Both the position numbers and the translations under genes were made by a program. From Phycisphaerales bacterium (GTDB lineage: Bacteria; Planctomycetota; Phycisphaerae; Phycisphaerales; SM1A02), in the NCBI GenBank assembly GCA_029242715.1, contig JAQWTL010000018.1, forward strand, positions 90,718 to 154,717: DNA of 64,000 bases, in the 5' to 3' direction. This document shows positions 25,193 through 33,167 of this stretch, piece by piece; within the stretch, counting starts at the first letter, position 1, and each line of letters begins with the position of its first letter. The notes under the pieces are model-generated. The model made no database searches and was not told the DNA's origin. It saw nothing but the letters and a program-made list of their open reading frames with translations.

Positions 25193-26199
25193 CTCATGCG
25201 ATCCTCGGCAGCCTGGTGATGACCTGGTTGTCGATGGGCTCGCCGGCCATGGATACGTCTGCAGAAATCACGTCTGCAGACCAGGCCACACGGATCATTG
25301 AAGCCTGGCCGGGTGAACCTGTGCCTCGCCTCGACTTCATCAGAGATCTGGTAACACAATGCGGCCATCCGACGCTTCTGGTCATGCCACCCCGACCAGG
25401 TGATCCACTCCAGGCAACACTCGTGTCACGTCTTTCCGAAGAACTCTCGCCGTTGTCTTTTAACGTGGAAGATGGTGAGCGAATCCAGTCAGATATTGAA
25501 CGAGATGCTGACCGAACCTACGCGGAAACCAGTGATGCTGCAGCAGCCACGCGTGTACTCCTGGCCCGGCAAGGAGACTATGAACTGGTGTGGCGTCTTG
25601 AAGTGGATATCGATGGTCCCCGGGATCTCTACGGCGTCGAAACCTGGAAAGCCACTGCAAGATTGCAGGCCACTCTCGTAGACCTGGTTGTTGGTCGCAA
25701 GTTGCCCACCCTCGAAATTGATGCACAAGCCAGACAGCGCACACGAGAAGCCGCCCTTGATCAATCGATTGAAGCTGCGGCCAATCAACTCGCCGAACGC
25801 GCCAGTGGACCATTGCTCCGGAACTGGTATGCCGCAAGCATCGGCGAGAATGTTCTGATCGTGGAATCTCCCGGCTCTCAACGTCGGCAGGAACTGCTTG
25901 CTCAACGACTGGAAAACCTCCCGGGTGTGAGCACTGTCGAAAGAGCCTCGCCCGCCGAACCTCCACGGCTGCTGGTTGTCGGTTACCTGACTGCCATGGA
26001 TCTGGTGAATCAACTTGGCGAGGGAAAGGCAATCACCCGCCACCACGTCTTCCTGTCCGGCAGGAGCCTGACCTGGTGGTGGCTCCTTCTTCCTGGTGGA
26101 ATTCTGCTGGGGCTCCTGGCCTTCTCCCTGGTCTTCAGGACTTCAAACAGTGATCCCGGCCAAGCTCAGGAAACGGCCCCACCCGCCCTCAAGGACTGA
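25189..26199 (+). CDS. Exported protein with C-terminal membrane anchor, unknown
   Basis: A 336-residue protein with an N-terminal hydrophobic signal, a soluble region of about 270 residues and one C-terminal membrane helix (about 294-316, TWWWLLLPGGILLGLLAFSLVF) with a short polar tail. The middle holds mixed alpha/beta segments such as NVLIVESPGSQRRQELLAQRLENLPGV, which recalls the small FtsX- or FlgT-like two-layer modules, but I cannot name it. Overlaps the preceding gene by four bases. Last gene of the first sub-operon: a 177-base gap follows. Confidence 0.7.
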   Translation: MTHAILGSLVMTWLSMGSPAMDTSAEITSADQATRIIEAWPGEPVPRLDFIRDLVTQCGHPTLLVMPPRPGDPLQATLVSRLSEELSPLSFNVEDGERIQSDIERDADRTYAETSDAAAATRVLLARQGDYELVWRLEVDIDGPRDLYGVETWKATARLQATLVDLVVGRKLPTLEIDAQARQRTREAALDQSIEAAANQLAERASGPLLRNWYAASIGENVLIVESPGSQRRQELLAQRLENLPGVSTVERASPAEPPRLLVVGYLTAMDLVNQLGEGKAITRHHVFLSGRSLTWWWLLLPGGILLGLLAFSLVFRTSNSDPGQAQETAPPALKD

Positions 26200-26240
26200 T
26201 CCAGAGGGTTTCTGGGCAGAGTTTGAGCCAATAGGCCTTG

Positions 26241-26269
26241 TTGGGGGACAATGAACACCTGTTCTATAC
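26241..26269 (+). promoter_or_regulatory. Possible promoter of the YcfL-LpoB-CsgG sub-operon
   Basis: TTGGGG (26241-26246) and CTATAC (26264-26269) are spaced by 17 bases, a modest match to sigma-70 consensus. They lie in the 177-base gap before the YcfL-like gene. No transcription data are available. Confidence 0.25.
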
Positions 26270-26376
26270 GTTCTTGTATTGGAGAAGCCCGCAAGAGGTC
26301 TCCATATGAGCGTCCTTGCTGAGATCCCGTTGAACTGCACCTGATTGCCAGGATCGCCCACTCCAGGAGTCCCCAC

Positions 26377-26778
26377 ATGATTCGCTGCCTACTCCTTGCT
26401 GCCGCCTTGACCCTTCCTCTGTCAGCCTGTCAGAGCGTCAACACGGTCGCGACAAATAATCCCAAACGAACGAATGTCGATTACTCCAGGATCGATATGA
26501 ATCCCGTCCTGAAGAATGACGTCCGGGTCGAGGGTGTCCTTGCTCGTGATGTCAATGGTTTGCTTCAGGGCCAGGTCACACTCCTGAACCGATCTTCCTC
26601 TGCAAAAGACATTCAAACTCGCTTCGAGTGGTTCTCAGCTCAGGGCATGCAGGTTGATGAATCCAGCACTGTCTGGAATACATACACCTTGCAGGCTGGC
26701 GAGATGCGATCCATCACTGGAACCGCCGGCAGCGCCAATGCAAAGGATTTCCGGTTCGCCATCAAACCCCTTCGCTGA
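26377..26778 (+). CDS. YcfL-like lipoprotein (DUF1425)
   Basis: A 133-residue lipoprotein (lipobox PLSAC, Cys18). The body (about 45-130) matches the YcfL family pattern: NDVRVEGVLARDVNGLLQGQVTLLN, then RFEWFSAQGMQVDE and a final beta strand FRFAIKP; the fold is an immunoglobulin-like sandwich. In E. coli ycfL lies next to lpoB, and here too an LpoB-like gene follows after 31 bases, which strengthens both calls. Its biochemical role is unknown even in E. coli. CCAGGAG precedes the ATG by six bases. Confidence 0.78.
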   Translation: MIRCLLLAAALTLPLSACQSVNTVATNNPKRTNVDYSRIDMNPVLKNDVRVEGVLARDVNGLLQGQVTLLNRSSSAKDIQTRFEWFSAQGMQVDESSTVWNTYTLQAGEMRSITGTAGSANAKDFRFAIKPLR

Positions 26779-26809
26779 ACGACGTCGCCAGCAAGGAAGG
26801 AAGTTGACC

Positions 26810-27427
26810 ATGTCCACCCGACTCATCATCGCCATCATGGCATCTGCGATAGCTCTGGGAACTGGCTGCAACAGTCAGACCCGAACGGGTAGCCAGATGA
26901 AACCCATCAACAACGCCCACACGATCACCGGCAATGAATGGGATCAGTTCGCCAACTGGATGAAGAATTCCATGGTTCAGAGCGGTGTTCTGGCCCGCTA
27001 TCGAAATGATGCCGGTGAACCAGTCGTCATCGCCATCGCGGATTGGGACAACAACACCAACCAGCGATCCTTCACACGCGATAAGACCGTGATGGAGAAT
27101 GCGATTCGCAAGACCCTGGTGAATTCGGGCATGGCCGTCATCAATCGTGATGTAGGAGGCAGTGGTTCCAAGGCAGAAGGGTTGACCAGAAGCATCTCGG
27201 AACTTCGTGAATCAAGCGAGTATGACCAGTCCACCGTAACCCGACCGGGTCTTGCCCGGGCACCGTCATTGGGCCTCTACATGCAGATCAACCGGATTCC
27301 GGTCCATGATGGTCGTACCACTCAATACGACTATGCCGTCCAATGCGAGCTCATCGATCTCCAGAACAAGTACACCGTCTGGGAAGATCAGTTCCTGATG
27401 AGCAAACAATTCGTCCGAGGCCTGTGA
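26810..27427 (+). CDS. LpoB-like lipoprotein (PBP activator family)
   Basis: A 205-residue lipoprotein (lipobox LGTGC, Cys20). The domain from about 40 resembles LpoB: VVIAIADWDNNTNQRS, then MENAIRKTLVNSGMAVINR, LGLYMQINRIP and the strand pair DYAVQCELIDLQNKYTVWEDQF with the final MSKQFVRG. E. coli LpoB reaches through the peptidoglycan to activate PBP1B. The C-terminal domain is of the same superfamily as CsgG and TolB N-terminal domains, and CsgG-like proteins follow, so a role in peptidoglycan synthesis is possible but not shown. AAGGAAGG precedes ATG 26810. Confidence 0.8.
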   Translation: MSTRLIIAIMASAIALGTGCNSQTRTGSQMKPINNAHTITGNEWDQFANWMKNSMVQSGVLARYRNDAGEPVVIAIADWDNNTNQRSFTRDKTVMENAIRKTLVNSGMAVINRDVGGSGSKAEGLTRSISELRESSEYDQSTVTRPGLARAPSLGLYMQINRIPVHDGRTTQYDYAVQCELIDLQNKYTVWEDQFLMSKQFVRGL

Positions 27428-27458
27428 TACACCTCGTGAGTCCCCAGGGAGACCACCG

Positions 27459-29630
27459 ATGAACCCGACTCGTATGTTTATTCCGTTCCTTTCAACCCTG
27501 CTGGCGGTTTCCATCGCGATGCCTGTCCGGGCAGACCTTGGGATCGAATTCCAGATGCCTGTACTGGCAGGACTGTATGACATAGACGAAAGCGAATCTC
27601 TGTCGGTCGTTCAACAGCCTGCCGCCGTGCAGCAGGTCATGCTGACAGGATTCGAACGGCCAGTAACAGAAGCAGCCACTGCCCAGGATGCCATCAATGC
27701 TGCTGCCAGCAGGCTCAGGATGAACAATACGGATGGCGCTGCCTGGGTTGATGTCCATGGACGTATTGGTGTTGTCGCCTCAGGCACATCATCATGGAAT
27801 CCAAATCAGGACAACCTGCAACTTCGTCTATATGACCAGCGATTTGCCTGGATGAAGGCTGCGCTCAAGGCAAAAACATCCATGTCCCGATTCATCAAGG
27901 GCGCATCGGTCGCAGGTCAGGAAAGACTCTCTGAAGAACTCTCGTCGCGTGATTCAGCGACACTGAGCCAACTCAAGTCCAAGCAGAAGTCCACTGAACG
28001 AATATCTTCGGTTGCAGGTGCCTTTCTACGTGGCGCAGTGGTCTATGAAATGAATGAGGATGCCACGACCGGTCAGGTCACCGTCACGCTGGTTTCAACT
28101 CCAGGGACTCAGGACCTCTCCCAAACACTTGGCAATGGCCTCTCTGGGATTCGAAACACCGAAGAGGCCACCAGGATGGTTATGGCCGAGATCCGTGCCG
28201 GCATCGTGCCGCCAACAGGCGGCCGACTGCTGAAGAATTCCGTCAGTGGAACAGACACATGGATTGCATATGGTGCCGAACCAGCAGCCCCGTCAAATAA
28301 TGAACAGTTGCGAAATGCCGCCAGGGAAGCCGCTCGGAATACGGCGAGATTGCGGGCCCAGCGGGCCATGTTGGCATTGCTCCGTGGAGAGACGATCTCT
28401 GAAGAAGATCTGCTGGATGCGCGGTTTGAAGATGTTCTGTCCCAAACCGATGACTTGCTGATCCAGACAAGTGACATCGAATCAATACAGCTCTCCGAAC
28501 AGGCAACGGACTCCACTCGCGCATCGGTCGCATCGGGACAACTTCCTTCAGGTGTCGAAAGCTTCGGGCTTCAAAGTATCGATGGAACATGGCAGTACGT
28601 CGTTTTGGTCTATGACGGCACCGCCGGATCCCGGGTCCAAGGTACGCCGACACTGCCACCGCCCTCTGCGCCGGCAAATCCCGCGGCTCCAGTTGCCGGC
28701 AATATCCGAATCGTTGATTCAACCGGAATCGGAAACACCCGTGCCATGGCCATCAAGAACGCGCTGTTGGAAGCCGTCTCCCAGGTCAACGGCGCACTGA
28801 TCAACGGTGACACGGTCACGTCCAGGAAGTATGAGGATGCCATTGAAGATTTCAATGGTTTGACGAATCAACGGATCAATGCCGAGTCCATATCGACCGA
28901 GTCCATCAACATGACCTCAGGTGGTCTGGTTTCCAGTTACAGGATCATTTCCGAGGGACCACTCTCTGCCAATGCCGCAGAGCGAGATCACGGTGGGGCT
29001 TATGCCGTCCAAATCCGTGCCGAAGTTCCCGTGTTCGATCCGGAGAATCCCAGGCCAGGCGCTCGTCCGACGATCGCCGTTCTACCGCTGCATGTCGCCA
29101 AGGTATCCATGCCGGCAGATGTACAGCGAATGTCTGCGATGCAGGTTGCCAACAGTTTTACGTCGGCCTTCAACCGGGATCTTGTTCGATCCGGTGCCTT
29201 TACTGTTCTGGATGAACGATATCTGCGGACACTGGATTCCAAGCGGAATCAAATGCTCGAACGTGCCGCGAATGGACAAGTGAACATGCAGGAAATCCTG
29301 AAGCTTGGCCATGAACTGACTGCCGATTTCGTTCTTGTAGGAACTCTCGAAGACCTGAGCTTCAAGAAATGGCGGCAACTGGTAGAGATTCGAAATACCT
29401 ATGAATCCAGAAAGCAGGTAAGCATCAGCCTCGAATTGAGGTTGATCAATATCACGACTGGCGAGATCGAGTGGACGGATTTCTATCGCAAGAGATGGGA
29501 CACGGTCCAGTTGTCGCAACGTAGCAACGATGACAGGGCCTTGTCCCCAGTGGAATTTGCCATGGAAAAAGCCAGCGCTTCCCTTGAGGGCTCCTTGGTG
29601 AAGTACCTCCAACGGCTGCCAAAGGAATAG
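27459..29630 (+). CDS. Large secreted protein with CsgG-like C-terminal domain
   Basis: A 723-residue exported protein (signal about 1-25, VRADL). The N-terminal half holds a helical and beta region with DAINAAASRLRMNN and a long helix; a second region about 420-530 (GIGNTRAMAIKNALLEAVSQVNG) resembles the FlgT/LPP20-like modules. The C-terminal part (about 535-720) is CsgG-like: PTIAVLPL, AFNRDLVRSGAFTVLDERYL, LTADFVLVGTLEDL and ISLELRLINITTGEIEWTD. CsgG forms the outer membrane export pore for curli, but this protein lacks a lipobox, so it may assemble differently. Four bases separate it from the next CsgG-like gene. Confidence 0.75.
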   Translation: MNPTRMFIPFLSTLLAVSIAMPVRADLGIEFQMPVLAGLYDIDESESLSVVQQPAAVQQVMLTGFERPVTEAATAQDAINAAASRLRMNNTDGAAWVDVHGRIGVVASGTSSWNPNQDNLQLRLYDQRFAWMKAALKAKTSMSRFIKGASVAGQERLSEELSSRDSATLSQLKSKQKSTERISSVAGAFLRGAVVYEMNEDATTGQVTVTLVSTPGTQDLSQTLGNGLSGIRNTEEATRMVMAEIRAGIVPPTGGRLLKNSVSGTDTWIAYGAEPAAPSNNEQLRNAAREAARNTARLRAQRAMLALLRGETISEEDLLDARFEDVLSQTDDLLIQTSDIESIQLSEQATDSTRASVASGQLPSGVESFGLQSIDGTWQYVVLVYDGTAGSRVQGTPTLPPPSAPANPAAPVAGNIRIVDSTGIGNTRAMAIKNALLEAVSQVNGALINGDTVTSRKYEDAIEDFNGLTNQRINAESISTESINMTSGGLVSSYRIISEGPLSANAAERDHGGAYAVQIRAEVPVFDPENPRPGARPTIAVLPLHVAKVSMPADVQRMSAMQVANSFTSAFNRDLVRSGAFTVLDERYLRTLDSKRNQMLERAANGQVNMQEILKLGHELTADFVLVGTLEDLSFKKWRQLVEIRNTYESRKQVSISLELRLINITTGEIEWTDFYRKRWDTVQLSQRSNDDRALSPVEFAMEKASASLEGSLVKYLQRLPKE

Positions 29631-29634
29631 TGTG

Positions 29635-30732
29635 ATGATCAAGTTGCTTTTAATCCTTTTCGCGGGCTTGCTGGGCAGTACGGCGATCGAGTTGGACCAG
29701 GCGCCCGATGCCGTTCCGCCTCCGCCTGATACCACTGCTGCAGTAAAGAATGCCCTGTCCGAGGAAAAAAAGGCAAGAGCCGCACAGGACCAGAAGATCA
29801 ACCTTGCGGTACTTGGTTTCACTGACCTCACAACAGGCAAGAAGACGCCGATCAGCATGGCCGTGACGACTCTGGTCCTGGATGCCATTGACGCGACCAA
29901 CATCACACTCCTGGAACGAGAGAACGTCGCGAAGATCATCGAGGCCCAGGAATTCGCCGAGTTGGACATTACCGAGGACGGCGTTGGGATGTTCCTTGGG
30001 AGATTGGTTGATGCCCGGTACATCCTGATGGGAACAGTCGGGCAGCTTGAAGGGCGGCAACTTGTGATCAGCGCACGAATCGTTGACGTCGCAACCGGTG
30101 AAATCGTGGATGACCATCGAGCCACCGTCATCGGATTTCTGTCTTCATTGAAAGCTGATGCTCGAAAGCTGGCTGTCGAAATGGGCCTGCGAGCAGCTGA
30201 TGGGATGTCGCCTGGCCCGCTCCAGCTACACCCTCGTGCCATTCCTGGAACAGTCGAATCGGTTGTACGAGCCGTGCCGAGAGGCGGTCCGGTCGAAATG
30301 GAAATAGTTCCCGATCCGGATAAGACAATCTTCCTGGAAGGCGAAGCCATGGCCTTCAAGGTGAGATCTGATCGCGATGGCTATCTGACAATGCTCGCCA
30401 TCGGACCGACTGGCGGCATCACGGTGCTGGCACCAAATTCACACATGCGTTCGGTCCCCGTAGTCAAGGACCAGGCCATACTGCTTCCTTCACCGGACAT
30501 GCCGTTTACGGTTCGAGTTGAGCCGCCCTTCGGAGTCCATCGAATCAAGGCTTTCGTCACTCCTGAGCCCCTGATCGTGCCCGGCTCATTTGACGACCGC
30601 AGATCAGAACTGCTGGAGTTGGCCCGGGATGCCTCCCTGGGAACAAGTCAGAATGATCCCCTCGACAACACGGACTGGACCTGCCGGGAAATCGCGTTCA
30701 TCACCGAGGCGGCCCCCAAAATCGAGGAATAG
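29635..30732 (+). CDS. CsgG/FlgO-like protein with DUF4384 domain
   Basis: A 365-residue exported protein with a signal of about 19 residues. Residues about 55-165 form a CsgG/FlgO-like domain (INLAVLGFTDLTTGKK, LLERENVAKIIEAQEF, VDARYILMGTVGQLEG, SARIVDVATGEIV). Residues about 240-335 match DUF4384 (FLEGEAMAFKVRSDRDGYLTM, TVLAPNSHMRS), a beta domain often found on bacterial surface proteins. ATG 29635 is preferred over the in-frame GTG at 29632; the ribosome binding site AAAGGA overlaps the end of the previous gene. Possible outer membrane or periplasmic partner of the preceding CsgG-like protein. Confidence 0.8.
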   Translation: MIKLLLILFAGLLGSTAIELDQAPDAVPPPPDTTAAVKNALSEEKKARAAQDQKINLAVLGFTDLTTGKKTPISMAVTTLVLDAIDATNITLLERENVAKIIEAQEFAELDITEDGVGMFLGRLVDARYILMGTVGQLEGRQLVISARIVDVATGEIVDDHRATVIGFLSSLKADARKLAVEMGLRAADGMSPGPLQLHPRAIPGTVESVVRAVPRGGPVEMEIVPDPDKTIFLEGEAMAFKVRSDRDGYLTMLAIGPTGGITVLAPNSHMRSVPVVKDQAILLPSPDMPFTVRVEPPFGVHRIKAFVTPEPLIVPGSFDDRRSELLELARDASLGTSQNDPLDNTDWTCREIAFITEAAPKIEE

Positions 30733-30831
30733 GGCCCCTTAAACCACTTTGAATAATTTCTGCAAGCCCCCGGAATTGAGGCGTCTCTGTTCCTGGGCCA
30801 GCGATGTCTGGCCTTTCAAGGAGACGATTCC

Positions 30832-31239
30832 ATGGTGCGTAGGTTGATCTTAACCCTGGCATGCAGCCTGAGCCTGCTCAGTGGCTGCGCCAGTGTGACT
30901 CATGTTCAGGCCGGCCGACACGACCAGTTCCGGAATGCACTGGTTGATAGTTGCCACTCGATACAGATCTCTGAGTTCCAGACCGCAAGACGTCAGCTGG
31001 ATCAGGCGAGAAACCTGGCCCAGGGACAGCAGCAGCGTCAGAAGGTGATGGATCTCGAACACATGCTTGATGGTGCAAAGGCTTTGCATGACGGACATCC
31101 GCGCAAAGCCGCAACGGCCTGGCTTGCCATACGCAATACCGCGTTGAGGCAACAGGTGGTTGGTCTCGCTGATGCAGAAGGCATCAACCTGATCGCTCTT
31201 GCAGAAGATGGCAGCATTGAAAAGGAAAGTTCACAATGA
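30832..31239 (+). CDS. Small lipoprotein, copy A2 of the duplicated module
   Basis: A 135-residue lipoprotein (lipobox LLSGC, Cys19) related to the protein at 19709-20062: aligned cores are FQTARRQLDQARNLA...QQRQKVMDLEHMLDGAKAL and an end with LRQQVVGLADAEGINL. It is helical and could hold TPR-like hairpins. AAGGAGA nine bases before ATG 30832. Its stop overlaps the next start by four bases (ATGA). It closes the envelope cluster together with the next gene. Confidence 0.75.
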   Translation: MVRRLILTLACSLSLLSGCASVTHVQAGRHDQFRNALVDSCHSIQISEFQTARRQLDQARNLAQGQQQRQKVMDLEHMLDGAKALHDGHPRKAATAWLAIRNTALRQQVVGLADAEGINLIALAEDGSIEKESSQ

Positions 31240-31679
31240 AACGTATCACTGCCCTGATGCTACTCACGGCCATCGTCCTGCCTGTATCAGCCTCATTTGG
31301 TGCAAGCTCCATGCCTCAACATGCCAGAGTGCTGCTTGCCGAGCGGGATCATCTGCAACAAAAGCTGCTTCGCGCCGATCAAGATGCGGCTGATGCCCTG
31401 TTGCGAGGCGAGGATCCGATCGAACTCTACGCAGACCAGACCGGCCTCCAGGAACAGGTCGACATGATGCAGATGCGAATCGAATCACTGGCGATGCGAC
31501 TCGACTTCGACATCCCAGCGCTCAGTTCGTCCATCGATAACAGCGATCCGGCAGATGTGCTTGAATCTCACATTGCCATTGGAAGACAAAGAGCACAAAG
31601 CGCCATGGCCAATCGATGCCAGTCAGCCTGTGGTTCTATTCTTGAAGATGTGGATTTCGATTCATTCCTGAACTTCTGA
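31236..31679 (+). CDS. Small secreted helical protein, copy B2 of the duplicated module
   Basis: A 147-residue exported protein (signal about 1-23, SFGAS), paralogue of the protein at 21200-21673: the shared core is AADALLRGEDPIELYADQT followed by MQMRIESLAMR. The C-terminal third differs from copy B1 and contains two cysteines (RCQSACG) not present there. Overlaps the preceding lipoprotein gene by four bases; convergent with the cobalamin adenosyltransferase gene 18 bases away, with no clear terminator. Confidence 0.75.
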   Translation: MKRITALMLLTAIVLPVSASFGASSMPQHARVLLAERDHLQQKLLRADQDAADALLRGEDPIELYADQTGLQEQVDMMQMRIESLAMRLDFDIPALSSSIDNSDPADVLESHIAIGRQRAQSAMANRCQSACGSILEDVDFDSFLNF

Positions 31680-31697
31680 GTTCATCAGAGATCAGAT

Positions 31698-32252
31698 TTA
31701 CTCGGCAATCCAGGGCGTGTCTTCGATGCCACGGTGGCGGTTGGCTGCCCGGGCCATGGCGAACAGAAGGTCACTTGCGCGGTTGATCCAGATCATGATG
31801 TCCTGCCCACAGGATTCCGCGTGGTTGAGCGTGCTGACTGCTCGCTCGCATCTTCGGGAGGACCCTCTCGCGATATGCAGTCTTGCCGCAAGTTCGCATC
31901 CGCCAGGCAAAACGAATGTCTTGAGGGCCGCATTCTGACCATCGATCTCATCAATCAGTTCTTCCAGAACCTTGACGTCAGATGAATTGATTCTGGGCAC
32001 TTTGTCCTCGTGAGGACCGCCAGGTGGGGTGGCCAGATCCGCTCCAAGCACAAACGCCTTGTCCTGCAACAAACTGATGATCTCAGCCAAACGTGCATCC
32101 ACGTTTTCACATGCACAAGCAGCAAGACCCAGTGCAGCATTCATTTCATCTGCAAAGCCATATGCCGCAACACGCACATGATGCTTTGGTACTCGGCCAC
32201 CGCCAAAGAGATCGGTACAGCCATCATCACCTCGGCCCGTATACAGACTCAT
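31698..32252 (-). CDS. Corrinoid adenosyltransferase (PduO type)
   Basis: A 184-residue ATP:cob(I)alamin adenosyltransferase of the PduO/MMAB family, forming adenosylcobalamin, the cofactor of enzymes such as methylmalonyl-CoA mutase. Seen: the ATP-binding start LYTGRGDDGCTDLFGG, GADLATPPGG, and the C-terminal active-site signature ARGSSRRCERAVSTL with NRASDLLFAMAR. The family is a trimer of four-helix bundles. Lies 20 bases after atpG on the same strand. No cobalamin-dependent enzyme is nearby. Confidence 0.93.
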   Translation of the reverse strand: MSLYTGRGDDGCTDLFGGGRVPKHHVRVAAYGFADEMNAALGLAACACENVDARLAEIISLLQDKAFVLGADLATPPGGPHEDKVPRINSSDVKVLEELIDEIDGQNAALKTFVLPGGCELAARLHIARGSSRRCERAVSTLNHAESCGQDIMIWINRASDLLFAMARAANRHRGIEDTPWIAE

Positions 32253-32272
32253 CGAGGGACGAACTCCCGGTT

Positions 32273-33154
32273 CTATTCCAGTGCCGCAGCGCCCGAGACG
32301 ATCTCGGTCAACTCAGTGGTGATCTGGCCCTGCCGCGCCCGGTTGAACAGGCGGCTCAGAGTGCTTCCGAATTCCTTTGCATTCTCCGTTGCAGCCTTCA
32401 TGGCGATCATTCGCATGATCTGCTCACTGACCACTGCCTCGTTGAATGCCTGCAGCAATGCTGTCTTGATTGTCAGCGGAAGGAGCTCATCAAGAAGCTC
32501 GCGTGCTGATGGAAGGAAGTCATAGTGGGGTTGGTAACCGGAGCTCTCTTGCGCCTCGTCACCAGTGCCGGTATCAGCCATGGGCAGCAACTGCTTTTTC
32601 TCTGCCACCTGTCGAGATGCTGAGACGAATCGCATTGAGATGATGCGAATCGCGTCGTATTCACCCGACATGTATCGCTCGATGTAATCTGCAGCAATAT
32701 CGCCGACATCTTCATAGCTGGGCTTATCGCCAACGTCGAGCAGCTTTGATACCTCGATGTGCTGGAACTTGAAATACCCAAGCCCCTTCTTGCCGGCAAC
32801 TTCGAGATCGAACTCGACACCGTCGTCCTTGAGACCTCGGACATAGTTCAAAGCTGTTCGAAGAACGTTGCCGTTGTAGGCACCACAAAGTCCACGGTCA
32901 GAACAGATCACCAGGACCAGTTCCTTGCCGACTTTCTGGTCCGGACCTGAAATCAATCTCGACTCGTATTCATCAGCCGCAGTTGCCGCCTGGCGAACCA
33001 TGTCGTCAATGCAAGCTGCATAAGGCTTGGAAGACTCGGCCTTTTGGAGTGCCGAGGTGAACTTGGCCGTCGCGATCATCTGCATCGTCTTGGTGATGCG
33101 GGCAATGGTCTTGACAGCCCCGATTCGCTTCTTGATTTCACGTATCTGGGCCAT
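32273..33154 (-). CDS. atpG: F-type ATP synthase gamma subunit
   Basis: A 293-residue central-stalk subunit of F1. The N-terminal helix starts MAQIREIKKRIGAVKTIARI and continues MQMIATAKF; ICSDRGLCGAYNGN in the middle and the C-terminal helix with SRLFNRARQGQITTELTEIV are diagnostic. I chose ATG 33154 because the protein then starts exactly at the conserved helix; there is no good ribosome binding site. Unusually, atpA, atpD and atpC are not adjacent: the upstream gene is a PhnP-like hydrolase and the downstream one an adenosyltransferase. Confidence 0.94.
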   Translation of the reverse strand: MAQIREIKKRIGAVKTIARITKTMQMIATAKFTSALQKAESSKPYAACIDDMVRQAATAADEYESRLISGPDQKVGKELVLVICSDRGLCGAYNGNVLRTALNYVRGLKDDGVEFDLEVAGKKGLGYFKFQHIEVSKLLDVGDKPSYEDVGDIAADYIERYMSGEYDAIRIISMRFVSASRQVAEKKQLLPMADTGTGDEAQESSGYQPHYDFLPSARELLDELLPLTIKTALLQAFNEAVVSEQIMRMIAMKAATENAKEFGSTLSRLFNRARQGQITTELTEIVSGAAALE

Positions 33155-33167
33155 GGAACCGCGGAGT

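Noticed and set aside
29082..30359. A 425-codon minus-strand open frame opposite the CsgG-like genes.
   Set aside because: Low-complexity Ser/Arg-rich product, antisense to two supported genes with domain motifs.
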